Part shown: piece after piece, positions 37,605 to 51,900 of the stretch
Layout: every line of letters starts with the position of its first letter
Position numbering within the stretch: the stretch's first letter is position 1
DNA from: Lucifuga dentata
Lineage: Eukaryota > Chordata > Actinopteri > Ophidiiformes > Bythitidae
Length of the DNA: 64,000 nucleotides
Direction of reading: 5' to 3'
NCBI GenBank assembly: GCA_014773175.1
Contig: VXCM01001572.1
Span: forward strand, 1-64,000
Position numbers and translations under genes: made by a program
The notes under the pieces: model-generated
Databases searched by the model: none
The model's input: the letters and a program-made list of their open reading frames with translations, nothing else
What the model was told of the DNA's origin: nothing

Positions 37605-40600
37605 TCTGTCTGTCTACTCACATTGTCCGGGAGCACGTGATTTTTAACACGGAGCTCCTTGCAGACGTCTGAGGAAAAGAGAAATGTTTAGGATTTGATG
37701 CGTGACACCTTAACAACTCGTCCTCATAAGACAAGTCATCTGGATAACAGGAAGTCAGCTCTCCTATATTCTGGATGTGACTCTGCTTTCCAGGAATGGA
37801 AACCTGGAAAACCGTGACATGTTGTGCTCGGCTACAGCAGCAGGTCCACAGGAAGAGCACACACACACACTCCCTACCGCGAGCTTGTTATTTCGAGAAG
37901 ATTAATGGACGGCGGCTGAAGTCAGGACGGGTTAAGGTCAATACTGAGGTGCACTTCCTGTTTCCCTTTATGAGTCGATATTGGCCTGCCATCGCTATGG
38001 TTACTATGAACATGTGTGGAAGAAGAAAGAGAGAGGCAGCATTGAAGGAAGTCGCAGGTCTTAGTGTGTGTGTATACAGTTGGGGTGTGTTTGTGTGTAC
38101 TATCCCAGCCTAGACGTGTACACACGTGTCCGCTCACTTTCCTACACATTCTCAGAGAATAAACACACGTGTAAAGGAGAACATGCCATTTCTGGCATCT
38201 GTTTGAAGAACTTTCCACTTAATAATGGATGTGTGACCCAATGTTTGCTCAAGTTGCTGATTTTCCACTGAACTTTTGTGACGAGTACGCACACGCACAC
38301 ACACTTGCACACGCACACACAGCAAATATGAGGGGTAATTCATAAAACACAGTGCCAGACTTAATGCCTTTCAGCGTTTTCTTTGCCTTAACTATTGAAA
38401 ACATCTCATCTTTCCAGTTTTTAAAAAAATTAAAAAAAATTAAAAAAAATTGGTGAATTCCACATTGACAATTAAAATGAGTGCCCTACATGAGACTATT
38501 TTAATATTATTATTTTTTAAATTTTTCAATAAGATGGACAAGTTCCATGATGGTATGAAGAAAAAGATGTTTTTTTGTTTTTTTTTATTTTGTCAGTAAT
38601 TGAGTGACGGTCCCTAAACTGGCTCCTGAGGGTGTGAGGAAGTAAACTGGAGAGTGTGGATCCAACTATCTGTCGAATATCCAACATCAAACCAGCTTCA
38701 CCTCGTCACAAAACTTTAAGACCCGTTTCAGTCAGGTGGGAAATCCAATAAAAAATCTGGGCGACATTTTAAATCATTTTAAACTGGATTTGGCTCACAT
38801 GTGAGTGATCAATAAGTTTGATATATATGATCAGTCAATATTTAAATGGAGAGTTACAATCTGATCTCACACACATAGATGCCCTGCGCCTCTTCATCTG
38901 CTACACGTGACACACACATACCACACACACCTCCACGTGCTGAACTCCCACAGTGTGGATCTTTTATCGCTCTTAGGTTAGTGTCAATCAGTTCAAATGT
39001 CGAGCTCGAAAGCAGAGAATTGTTGATTTAACACGTCAATTTCGCTTTGACACCAGAGGAAGCAGTACAAAATGTACACTCTTAAATATGAAGTAGCTTG
39101 TTAACACTCTGATCTTCATTGGCTTTTACCTGAGACACACCTGACAGCAACCTGTCAGTAAGGGAGCGTGGCTGTGCTGATTAATGTCAGGGAAGCTTTG
39201 TGAATGAGCTTCAGTCACGATGCTTATGTATGTAGTTGCTGTGATTGTTTTTATGAACTACAGCAAGGTTTTTATGCGTGGAAAAGCCTGTTATCACTTC
39301 TACATCTATTCTAAGACCTGTTTTAACTCTTTCAGGGCCGATTCAGGTCAAATCACACTGCAAGTCAGAGTACAACACCTGTTCGACTGAATTTGAAGCA
39401 CCTTCAACGTATTCTTTTGGAATGTTTATTTAAAAAAAAAATTGAGTTGCGCCATAACTAACATATAGAGCCAGCGGATTTTATTTTCCCAAAAAGACAA
39501 ATATATGATTAATGAATAAAAGCAGGAAGTAGCATATTAATATTGTGTTCCTGTGAGTCATCAACCACAGCCAAGTCTGCCTGAAGTCAAGTCTAAAGTA
39601 AATCAACACCAAGACAAGTCAACGTCAAGTCTCATTTTCACCATTTAAATCGACATATCAGGTCTTGATTTTGTAGTTCTGTCTATACTACATCAGGATT
39701 ATGTATTTTAAATTATTATTTTATATTATACATATCTATTACTTGGGGATCTGTGTGTCTACCTCCACACTTGATGCTTTGTTTTTTTTTTCCAGTTCAT
39801 GTTACACACACGCTAAGATAGTACGTGTGACAGCACAAACACCAGGCAATGTAAGCTCATCATGCAGGTAATATTAGAAACTAACATACACTGTAAAATG
39901 TGAAAAGTTGATTTTACGTTAAAAAAAAAAAAAAAAAAANAAAAAAAAAAAAAAAAAAATCGAGGAAACTGAATACCTTGAAAAAGGTAAGTAAATATAA
40001 CTATTACTCTTAAGGTCTACTTGAGCTTAAGCATAACTTAAGACTAATAGTTATATTTATTTACCTTTTTCAAGGCAATCAGATTCCTAGATTTTTTTAA
40101 GTAAGATCAACTTGTCTCATTTTACAGTGTATTATAATTAAAAAAGGGTAAGAAAATAACTTCTTTACTGTACTTATTTATTACTTCAGTTCATTGATTC
40201 GGTTTTCTCAGGTATTTATCAGTTCTGGAGGAAATAAACAACCAATATATACCACAATTTAACACTTTGTGCTGCAGGTTAGCTTACCTGAGTCACTGGA
40301 GAGGCCGTCTTCTTTAGCGCTGTTGTCTGCCGTAAAATCAGCTCTGAGCTTATTGATCTGCAACAGAGACATTTTACAAAAATAACTACCAAACATAAAA
40401 ACAGACGCTGATCATTTTCTGATCTTTATACCCATCATTGGTTGGTGGGTGATCAAACATTTCAACACAACATTAACATCATCTGAGTTCGTCTTCCAAC
40501 ATGAACATCGCCGTGTCCTCCGTGTTTCCCCTGAATGCCCTCTGATTTACGAACAGCAATAAATCTCAGGTTTTGTTTGCCCGTTACCTGCTCAACACTT

Positions 40601-43600
40601 ATCAAACTGTCTGAGTGTGTGTTAAAGGGTGTGAGTGTCGAGGGTTTCTTGTTGATACAACCCCAAGCGAAACTTTTACAAATATTCTTATCTTGATAGC
40701 AGTGACACATTACATCACAGACAGAGATCTATGGGAGTAGCTTTTAACTCTGGACTCCAAACCCACTGGCGGGTTTGAAAGGCATGTTTTCTTTAAAAAA
40801 AAAAAAAACAAAAAAAAAAAAGCCAAAATTACACCATTTGTCATAGCCAGAAACTGTAAAAATCAAAATTATCATCGGATTTTCAAATTTCCGACGGTCC
40901 TTGAACTAATCATGTGCGCCGAACACTTCCATCAGGAAAAATAACCAAATCAAAGCTTAAAATAGTGATATTATTCCCTCAAAATCACTTTATTCTACAT
41001 GTCTCATTTAAAAATTCACCAAAAATAAACTGTTTGTACAATCCAGATTCTGTAAAAAACATAAAATTCTACGTTCATCAAAGCAACTGGGAGGCTTTGA
41101 GTGACTCGGCTGTGACCAACAGTCATGTGACAAAAATTCAGTGAATCTTCAACTGAACTCAGGCTGGAGCACAGAGGAGAGGCACTGGGCTACCTAGTTA
41201 TAGGTTGTAAAAATGTAAATAGTATGTATGGCATGTGCAGCCCCCCTTTTTTTCCAATATTGGTAACGCTCTTGTAGGCACTTGGAAAAATGTTGTATAT
41301 ATAGATTCCATCTTTTTTCAATTTTTTAAAATAAATTATCAAAGAAATTCAACTTACGTTTTTTTCTTTTTTTATGATTTATGACATTATAACTGTGTTA
41401 TACTGCACAAAAGACATTTTTGAGTTCTCCCTACATATAGCCATGATTTTGCTGTTTCCACAGAGGTGCAGGACTTTGCAGGTACAGTGAAAAATGAGCC
41501 CACAGGAGCAAAAACCGCCCAGAAACTGCTTGGAGTCCAGAGGGTTTTTAACTATTTCTGTCATATATTCAGCTGTAGGAATGACTATTATTAAGATTTT
41601 CAATTAAAAAATGTCCCCTTGTGTCTGCTCTCACCAGTTTGAGGATGCTGTGGTCTCTCAGTCGCTCTCGGAGGATCGTGACGGTGTCCCGAGGGCAGAT
41701 ATCAGCTGCCTGCTGCACGCTGAGGGTCACGGAATCCATGCCAGGACAAAAGCTCAGCGTGCTGGAGCTGTCTGACCAAACACGCCACACGCCTGTGACA
41801 GGATGGACTGCTGGAACAGGAGTACTGATGAGGAGAAAACGAGAGAGAGAAAGACAAGATTAAAAGAAAGAGTTTAGGGTTCCCCAACTAGGGCTAAATT
41901 ATGTCAAGCATGCCAAGCCTAAGGGCCACTGCCCCCCCCCCCCCNCCCCCCCCTCGCCGATCACCATCATTTCCATCCCCCGGACCTGACCCGATATTTT
42001 TCTCTCATTTGGTAATAACAATGGAAAACAATTTTCTCTTTTTTTTCTCTCATTTTTATTTATTTTAAACGTAACCCTTTATAACCAGAGTGGCCCAGCA
42101 CTTCCATCGTAGCGTTCCGTTGCAGTGTTTTATAATCAATATTTCTTAATAAAATGGAGATATATGAATATCTTCAGAAAGCTTAGATTCTCCCAAACAA
42201 AATGAGCCCAAGCATGACATTTTNGATATATGAATATCTTCAGAAAGCTTAGATTCTCCCAAACAAAATGAGCCCAAGCATGACATTTTACGACCACGCA
42301 ATCCCAAGATAAGTGTGACTAAAGTACAAGATTTTATTTTTGTTTTTTTTGGAGAAGTCATCTGAGGGCCTGATAGATAGGACCTACGGGCTGCATTTGG
42401 CCCGCAAGCCGCTGGTTGGGAGTCCCTGTTATAGATTGAAGATAGAGAATTTAATGTGGAAAGAAAACAGCCTCCCTTTATAAATCAGCCTTATCTTCAG
42501 TCCTGTCATCATTATTCATATCGTGCTCTCTGTGAAATCATTTGTATGCTTTGGTTTGCTTTTGTCTCTTGATTTTGTTGAGCTCCGTCTCTACATTTGC
42601 ATCGCTGTGTGTAGAAACAATGAGCTGTGTTTGGCATGCACATTAGGTTTTTAATCCTGCATTTAGAGCAAAGTTCATGTTTTAATTACACATACAGTTA
42701 AAATCCTCACAGCTCAAAAAGTGGGATGTTAGGGTCAAAACAGTTACGTAACATGAAAGTCACAGATTAGAACATAATGAAGTCTCTGGTCACTCAAGCA
42801 TCACCGCCGGCATGTTCTCTGTAAACACAGCCTTTGCTGCACAAGTGGATTTCAGCGAAGTGCAGAAGTTTCCTTGAAAGTCTGTGATTTTTTTTTCAAG
42901 AATATATTCTTAAAACAATATTTTCCCCTGCTGGTTGAGAGGATTTTTTAAAAATATTTATGTTATTTTACCTATGGAGTGTAGTTTCTTAAGTGGCTCT
43001 GATTGGCCCCAAAGAGTATCATAGCCGTTAAAGGACCATACCACCCATTTTGCATGTTTGAGCCTAATAAATTCAATTTTCACACAAGTTATGTTACTGA
43101 CAACCATTTCCCAAAGCATACTACTGGAACGGTGAATTAAAAATGCCATTGGTTTCAGTCCATTCTGCTATTAAAATCAACTTGTTGATACTTGACACGT
43201 TCTTGGGATAGGTAATCCATCATCACCNGCTATTAAAATCAACTTGTTGATACTTGACACGTTCTTGGGATAGGTAATCCATCATCACCAACAACACGTG
43301 TATTCAGGTTTTTTAGAAATTACGTAATTTTAGCGTTTAAGCTCAATAAAAAGCGTGGAATGAATGTATGCCTCCATCAGGGAATATAGTCCCAAAAGAA
43401 GACCTGTGTTTATGGAAAAATTTAAAGNTGAATGTATGCCTCCATCAGGGAATATAGTCCCAAAAGAAGACCTGTGTTTATGGAAAAATTTAAACAACCG
43501 AGATTTCATAAGGCTGCATAACTATTAGCAGGTGAAACATGGATTTTTAAGGTGGGTGTATCACTTGAATATTTGATTTTGAAAGATTAAGAGATTTAGC

Positions 43601-46600
43601 AAAATATCAGGAAAGCTGAAATACGGTTTTATCCTTTGGGAAATGATTGTCAGTAATGTAACATGTATGAAAAGTAAATATATTGGACTCAAACATGCAA
43701 ATGCGCCGGTGGACCTGTCAGGTTATGTGAAATGTGGCATTTAGGTGCTTTGTTTTCTGTGTGAATCTATTTTAAAAAAGCAATGGGCCCACATGAGCTG
43801 ATAATAAACATTTTGCTTTGACATGGCAAATAGGTTCATGGTTTATGAGTTCTTTCCAGCAGATGATATTCTAACAACAAGCATTCCTATCCTGTTATCT
43901 TTACTAATATAATTCTTGGTCTGTTTGTTTTGCAGTATTTTGTACTTTGAGTTTTATGGCAATGATAATGAGGAGCTACAGGATGGACTTCTCTTGCAAT
44001 AAAAAAGGTTTTTTATTCCACAACAGCATCAAAAAGAATTCAGGAAGCCTTTAAATTCCTTAAATTGCACCAAGACTTAAGCTTAAAATAGCTTCAGGGA
44101 GCAATTAAAGGTGTTGTGTCTGTGTTACGTTTAAAAACTCGTGACGACTGTTTCCAAGAATCTTTTGGTTTTGAAGTGTAAGATTCTGTTATTCTTTTGT
44201 TTTCGAATCAGACACCAGCAAAGCCTTACGTGGTCAGCGCTCTGAACATGGCATGTTCTCCACTCCTCTCAGCCACCTGGAGTGGAGTATCTCCCTCTTG
44301 ATTGGGTAAGGTCAACACCCTTTGACCTCTTGGTTGGTGAATCAGGAAGTGGGACAGATGTAGCAAACCCAGACGCACTGCGAGGTGAAGGAGGGTCTCT
44401 TTGGGCTGAAGCTCAGTGTCTGGAGAGAAAGAAGAGCAGGAAGAGATTAAGACTTAAAATAATTACCTCAAACAATCATGGTGTCAAATTTCATCTTCAG
44501 CTGATGCTTTTATCCAGATCAGCTTACACACGTCGGTATCAAGACACTGAAACTCTCCTGACAAATCCAGTTACAGAACTTCCAAACCACCATTAAAAAT
44601 GTCCTCCAACCTCTCTAACCTCTTTACTACCTCAACTCTACACATGTACAGATCACCTGTTGTCGCTACTGTATGTATGGAATGTGTGTATTATCACATA
44701 CAGTAGCATAGTACAGAAGAGGGAATGAAAGAATCTGGGTTGCACAAAGTACACCGTATATCAATAAATGTTATTACCTTGAATAACAGGATATTTCACC
44801 GAGCTCCTCATGGCTCATATGTAGGATCCGAAACTGTTCTGTGACCCTGAATGACGCTTTAAAGTCCCGTGGTAGGAATTGTGATATAACTTGATTATTT
44901 AAGAAGTCATCGTATGAATGCATCAATTCGTAATTTGAATTTTTTTTTTTTTTTTTTTTANTTTTTTTTTTTTTTTTTTCAATTTGGCCAATAAGATGTG
45001 TTTGTGTTGTAATTCATGACCATCTGACTGCCTGATGATAATGATAACTTCCTGATTTGGAGGGCAGTTTGGCTGAGCCCATTTATTGGTTTTAAGTCTG
45101 TCAGTAATTCTTTCCTTATTAAAATTAAAGCAAGTCTGACACTGATGATGTGACAATCATGCTGATCCATGTGAACTTTTTAAAGCTGCTCCCCATGGTG
45201 TAAATCTCCTTCCTCTGCATTGGTCATTGGTTTTCTGCACCACTGCAGATAATCAATTCGAACTTTTCATTGAAATTAGCATGTGCACGTCTTTGTGAGC
45301 TAATTAGATGCTAACAGGCAGCAGATAAGAGCAAAATTCATCTTAAACTTTCTTTGTCTGACTCTTTATGATGTATACAGACAAAGACATAAACTAAAGT
45401 TTCTACTGAATGATGTTTGATTAAAAATATTGGATCTAAAATTCCTAAAAAAAAAAAACAAAAAAAAAAAAAAACAAATGTCATATTTACGACGGCGTAT
45501 TAGGGCCATATGAAGAAAAAAAATGAGTGTCATTATTTGTTAATCATCATTGTTTTTAAACGTGCAAACTTGCGCGTTTAAAAACACTCAAACTTGCCAG
45601 TTTAAAAACTCTAAAAACAAAAGTCTGTATGCGGTATGTTTTAAAAGTCTGTATGCATATGATAATTTGATGATTTTGCGCTAAAAGCACAATTTGCTTT
45701 ATTGCTAAATCCAATGGAAAAGTATAATTTAATATGGTCATGTACTGAAGACAATGTAATTTGCCAGTTTTAAAAGTATGCTTATATGCATGATATTGCA
45801 CTGAAAGTAGCCTATTCTTAAATCCAGTGGGAAGGTATAATTTAATAAGATCCTGTATTTCCTACTGCAGGCATTAGTCACAACGTAGTCACAACATAAT
45901 TTGCCAGTTTTGAAAGTCTGTGTGCTTATTAATGCATGATATTGTGCTAAAAAGCACAAGTATTTCCTTACTGTTAAATCCGATGGAAAAGCATAATTTA
46001 ATCAGGTAGGCTAATGTGCAGGCATAGTCACAAGGTGAGACTGTTAATTCAAATTCCCTATTTCTCCTAATTTTTATGAGTTTTAAAAACTCCAAATTTA
46101 ATAAGGTATAATTTAATAAGGCCATTACTGCAGATAGCCACAATGGTAAGGCGGTGATCCTCCTTATTTATTTATTTATTTTTGTTTAGAAACACGCAAA
46201 TTTGCGCGTTTAAAAACTAAGCATGCCCCTCGTTTTTTTTTTTTCTTCATATGGCACTAATACACTGTCGTGCATATTTCTTGTGTTTGGGGTTATATAA
46301 CACAGGGATGACAATTCGGCCATATAAATAAGATTTAGTACTGACTAACAATAAAGGTTTAGCAGGTTCCTGTTCAGCACAAACACCCTCTTTTTGTAAG
46401 AAAAGACTGAAAGAGTCTCTTTTATTGAGGAGTGCTGCTTCTCTATCCGCAGGCCTTCCCTCTAAACGTGGATGAGAGCTGAAGGTTGCCATGGTTTTAT
46501 CTCTCCGGTCCAGAAACAATGTGCAGAATTGAGCGGAGATTTGTTTTTGTTTTCCCTCCAATCTGTTGCTGGAGCTCTGAGATGAACCCAAATGCCACCA

Positions 46601-48712
46601 TCACCTTAACGATGTCGCCGCTAAATGTGACCCAGTTCCAGCAGGCTGAATACAGAACATACAGTACTCTGCAGGCAAAGTTCACCAAACAGGAATGTCA
46701 CGGTCCCACGGTCCCCAGTTTGCATTCAAACCTCACCTCTTCTTTGCATAGATGTTATTTTATTATCTTTGCTCCTGCATAATGAGTCATGAGACTGACT
46801 TCGCCAGTATTTGACCTTCAGCAGAAGTAAATATTTAGTTATGATGATGGCCAAAAATCAGGGCTGTTTAAGCAGGAACCAGCTGTGCAATAATAAATTA
46901 AATAAGTCAATCTAAAGGTAATCAATTTATTTTGACGTCATTTTTCTAAAGAAACATACCAGTGATTTGGCGTGTTTAAGCCCAATAAATACAACCTGCA
47001 TACACTTTAGTTCAAAACATAAAACCTAATCTTTCAAAATCAAATGTTAGGTGTTACAACCACCTTAAAATTCAATGTTTTTCCAGCTAAGCAGTTTTTT
47101 CCTAGGACTATATTTCCTGGTAGATACACATACAGGTATTTTCTTCTATGTAGCTCCGAGTTGAATCTGTTGAACGCTAAAATGATGTTACTTTGCTAAA
47201 AAAAATTTAATATATGTTTTGTTTGCTGAGATGGATTGCTGATCTCAAGCACGTTTCAAGTCTCTACAAGTTGATTTTTATAGCAAACTGAAATGAACTA
47301 AAACCAATGGCCGCCTGGAAGGTAGGAAAAACAGTTCAAAAATTTACCACATTGGTAGGATATTTTGGAAAATAGTTAGAAGCAATGTAACATGTATGAC
47401 GGTTGTATATTTTGGGCTCAAACATGCTAAATCACCCATACGGTCCTTTAAATACCATTTTATGGTACTTGTACTTTACTTGAGAAATTTCTATTTAGGT
47501 TTCCAACTTTGGAGATGTGTATACTAGAGACATGTTAATGAATCAGTAATTTAGCACTAATATACATATATATATATATTATTAGCTTTTTTTATTTTTA
47601 TTTTTTTACTTAGAATTTTTACTTATGTTTACATACCCACTGTTGGTGCAATATTGCTTGCCTGTTTGCACATACACTTTTATGCTTGTTGTAGTTATCT
47701 GTACATATTGTTTCCACTCATATTGCTTGTTTTCTGACACCATGCATCAAGAAAAATTCCTTGTGCACTTGTACTTAGAAAATACAAGAATTCTGATTCT
47801 GATTCTTCTGAGCACTATTAATACTTCTTACCTACATGTATTCTACTGCTAAAACTTATTTAAAATACAATTCTAAATGCAGGATGTCTACTTGTAATGG
47901 AATATTAGTTGGTATTCTCTCAACATGACATAAACTGAGGCCAGAGCCCTGAAAAAGCTCAGTGTGAGGAGTGCAGGGGTGTGGGAGTTGATTTGATAGA
48001 CAAAGAGGTCTGAAAGACAACTCTAATCTGACTGAGGAGGATAAATAGCAGTAAATGCTCTGTCTGTGCCTGACCGGCTGGCTGTTCTTGTACATCATGT
48101 GATGGAAGAGCTTTGTGTACAGTCAGACCTCATGATGGGTTTGAAATCTACGAAACACCAGAACACCTCAATGATATTAACCAGACAGACGTTTAACGTA
48201 AGACCAAAAACAGCAACAAGGATTACAAGAGTCAAACTAAATTGCACTGGAAGTTCAGGAGTTGGAGATATTTTGCTACTCGTTCAAGCGGGAAATCTCC
48301 TCTGGTTAACCTCTGAGAGTGATCCAGAAAGTAGTGCATAAACAAGGACATGAGTGACGAATTTCATGTGGCCAGAATTTGGGAATCATGTACAGAAGTT
48401 AAAAGCTGGGAATTCCCCACAATTATGCTGATAAATTCTTCCAGTTAAGTGGCAAAACATATTTTGGTCATCTTATACCAGGATAACTGAACCAAATCCA
48501 CACAAGGCCTCCTTAACGCTTAAATGCTTTTCTTTAAACCAGGATTAAATCATTTTTTATGTTAATAATTATGTTGTACTAAATGAAAACTCATTTAAAA
48601 CTGGCTTCATTTGGGGCATCTAGTGGCCCAGGTTCAATTCCAGCTCTTTTTGCATGACATTCCACAATTCTTTCTCCACAATCCTATCAGCAAAAAAAAC
48701 TACCCATATACA

Positions 48713-48745
<33 letters not shown>

Positions 48746-48871
48746 GGTCAGCAATCCATCTCAGTGAACAAGATGATATTAATTTTTTTTTAGCAAAGTA
48801 ACATAATCAATCTATCTATCTATCTATCTATCTATATATATATATATATGTATATGTATGTGTATGTACAG

Positions 48872-48906
<35 letters not shown>

Positions 48907-48908
48907 AC

Positions 48909-48940
<32 letters not shown>

Positions 48941-51900
48941 AATTGTGTGTGTATATATACATATCTATATGTATACATACAGATAGATAGATAGATAGAT
49001 AGATACATACATACATACATATAAAAAGGCGGGTTTCACTTAAAATCTTTATTTATTCTTCTGTAAATCCAGATTAAAGAGTGAGCCCCTCAGGGAAAAA
49101 TAAAGAGAAAGACTTGGTATAATCAAATCTTTTGATTATTTTGAGTTTTTAAAAGCATTACCTTTTTTAGCAAAGTCTGTCATTGAACATAATGGGAAAG
49201 TCGGACCTCCTATTAAACGTCTGAGTGAGAAAATGCTAATTAAAGCCTCTCTCTGGTTGTATTTATAGGCTTTGGTTTTGATCATTTATATCTAGAGCTC
49301 AATTTTTCTACTTGATATTTAATGGAAATTTAAAGTAATACTCAACTTTGTTTTAAATGGTTAAACTCTGTTCTTGCTCGTACAAAGCATAAAAACCCTT
49401 AATTTAAATCGTGCAAAACAGCTGGAATTAAATTTAAATCTAGTTTCATCACTTTCAAATAAGACTGACTAAACTATGAGTAATCTTCATCTTAATCTCA
49501 TTTAATGTTTGTTGGTGCGACCCACCCCATGGTTTTTACTTTGACCCGGAAGTGTCAGGAAGTATCAAGGAAATACAGGTATTGATGCGAGCCAGAATGC
49601 AATGATCTTCATCAAATAAACCCTGAGAGGAGGAGGAGCACAAACTGCAGCACATGACCTGACAGCATCTTTAGTTACCTTCTGTGTTCTGGTCCCACTG
49701 CTGAGGCAAATCCACGTTAGCAAAAGCCTGCGTAATCTTCTCATCCCACCACCTCAGACCAGCTTCACTCAGTCTGAGCTGCTCTTCCTCCTCATCACCA
49801 TCCGCCCACACAGTAGCGAGCTCATCATCCTCATCACCATCATCATCGGCTGCCCTCACCCGTGTGGAAAACCTCTTCAGAACCTCCAGGTAGCTCTTGG
49901 GGCCAAGCTGGTCTCTGTTTGCATTCAGGTACTCGGCTACGTCCTGGGCTACGTCACTGATGTATTCCAGAGATGATTCGCCCCCGCATGGCTTGACTTG
50001 GTCCTCTGCGTGAAAGAAGGATGTGATGGAGACAGCTTCTGCAAGGTCATGGCCTGTGGAAGAGATGAAAAGTTACAACACGTCGTTCGAACATGTTTGA
50101 GCATGTTATCACAGACTGACTGGAGAACGTACCAGGAACCGTGAAGCAAAGGGTCGCCCCGTTTTCTCGTCTCTTCGCCACAGTCACGTGTGTGAGTCTA
50201 GAACCTTGTAGGACCACGTAAAACTCTGCATCCTCAACAGCGATGGCTCCATCTTGTAATGTCACATGGGCCTCTACCTGTCCCTGTGATGACAAAGAAA
50301 ATCCAACAATTGAATCACCTTTCAAACCACAGGACAAAGTTACCATGAAATTAAGGCGTCTTCCATCTTTTCATCTTCATGCTGAATTTAGACGTTCCAC
50401 ATACAGCTAACAATGACCTCATTTTCACGGCAGGAATTGATAACAGGCTTCTGTGGAAAAGTTGAACTTTCAAGAGTAGAAACTGGCCCTTTCCTTAACA
50501 CCCTGCTGACACCTTTTAATTAACCTCAGCTATTTTTGTGGAGGTCGCTGTACTTCGTGAACTGGACAAAATGAGCAAAAATTGAGGTGTCAAGGGGAAA
50601 AGGGAGGAAGAAGAAGAATAGGACACGGGTCATCTTCTTACAATGAGAGTGAGCGTCTGCTTCGCGAACTACCCTACCTTCATTTCTCCCATTACACCAC
50701 TGACCTCATTCTTTTATTAGCTAATCCAATCTGTGTTTCGTCATCCATCTTTAGCGTCTCAACTCCGTCCCAACCCATTCAGCCTGAACATTCAGCGACC
50801 AAAAATAAGGATCAGATACAACATCACCAGCAGTCTGTTTCATTAAACAGGTGGATAATTTTGCTAAGAACAGATCTTTATGCATCCCTCCATATCCCAG
50901 ATTTGAGGCGCCTCTGGGTTTTATTCAACAAATCTTTGCTGACAACTCCATAAAATCAGATTTGTGGAACAGGGACCCGATCTTCACATCAAAAATGCTC
51001 AATCGCAGTCCACTCCAAAGGTGAAAATTAAGGACAGAGCAGCAGATGGACGATTTTTGCCAAGTCTAAGTTTACAGTTGTTGCTGTGATGAGGCCAAAA
51101 GTTAATCAGATCACCTGCCTAGTAGCTCATGTTTGTCTGTGTGAGCCAACGCAGACAAAAGAGCTCAGAAGTCTAGCCTATCTCTGACAATTACATGTTT
51201 CTGCAGCACATAGTCATTAATGCAGGTGTGTCAGAAATTTCAGAAAGGTGTTTTCCAGTGTTGGTGAGTGACAGTCCTGCATGTTACAATAGTAAATGTA
51301 TGGGTAAGCCTCTTACTTGCTAGCATAACAAAGCAAATGCTATCTTTCTTCTTTACCCCCATACAGATCTGCCAAACAAGTGAACAACAGAGCAGAAAGA
51401 CAATACGCTGACTTTTCCTGGAGAGCGTAACCTTTAAAGGGGGCAAGCTCAAAGTGTATCTTTCAGGTGCAAGAAGGACTGCATTCTTGGAGTTCCATGC
51501 CAGTGCAATATCCTTATCTTCTGTTTTCTTGTACTCAGCTAAGGGAGTTTTATTGTGTGATTTATAGGGGAATTTAGAGCTTTTTAGGAAGATTTAAAGG
51601 ACCATACCAGCCATTTTGCATGTTTGAGCATTCAATTTTCATACATGTTATGTTACTGACAGCCATTTCCCAAAGGATAAAACCGTATTTCAGCTTTCTT
51701 GATATTTTGCAAAATCTCTTAATCTTTCAAAATCAAATATTCAAGCGATACACCCACCTTAAAAATCGATGTTTCACCTGCTAATAGTTAAGCAGCCTTA
51801 TGAAGTCATGTCGTTTAAATTTTTCGATAAACTAAATTCCCAGGTGGAGGCATACATTTACTCCACGCTTTTTATTGCGCTTAAATGCTAAAATTATATA

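Larger units (their letters stand above)
41825..44229 (-). other. arhgef28: arhgef28 intron 5
   Basis: Contains the hAT-like element 41875-42428, the TTAA MITE 43032-43716, and unremarkable sequence between them. Confidence 0.8.
44420..49678 (-). other. arhgef28: arhgef28 intron 4
   Basis: 5.3 kb between exons 4 and 5, containing a T-run with N (44961), a hAT-like MITE, an old TTAA MITE and the compound microsatellite near 48.9 kb. No extra exon identified. Confidence 0.8.

Noticed and set aside
48828..49020. Tyrosine/isoleucine/threonine-rich ORFs
   Set aside because: Translations of the compound microsatellite.
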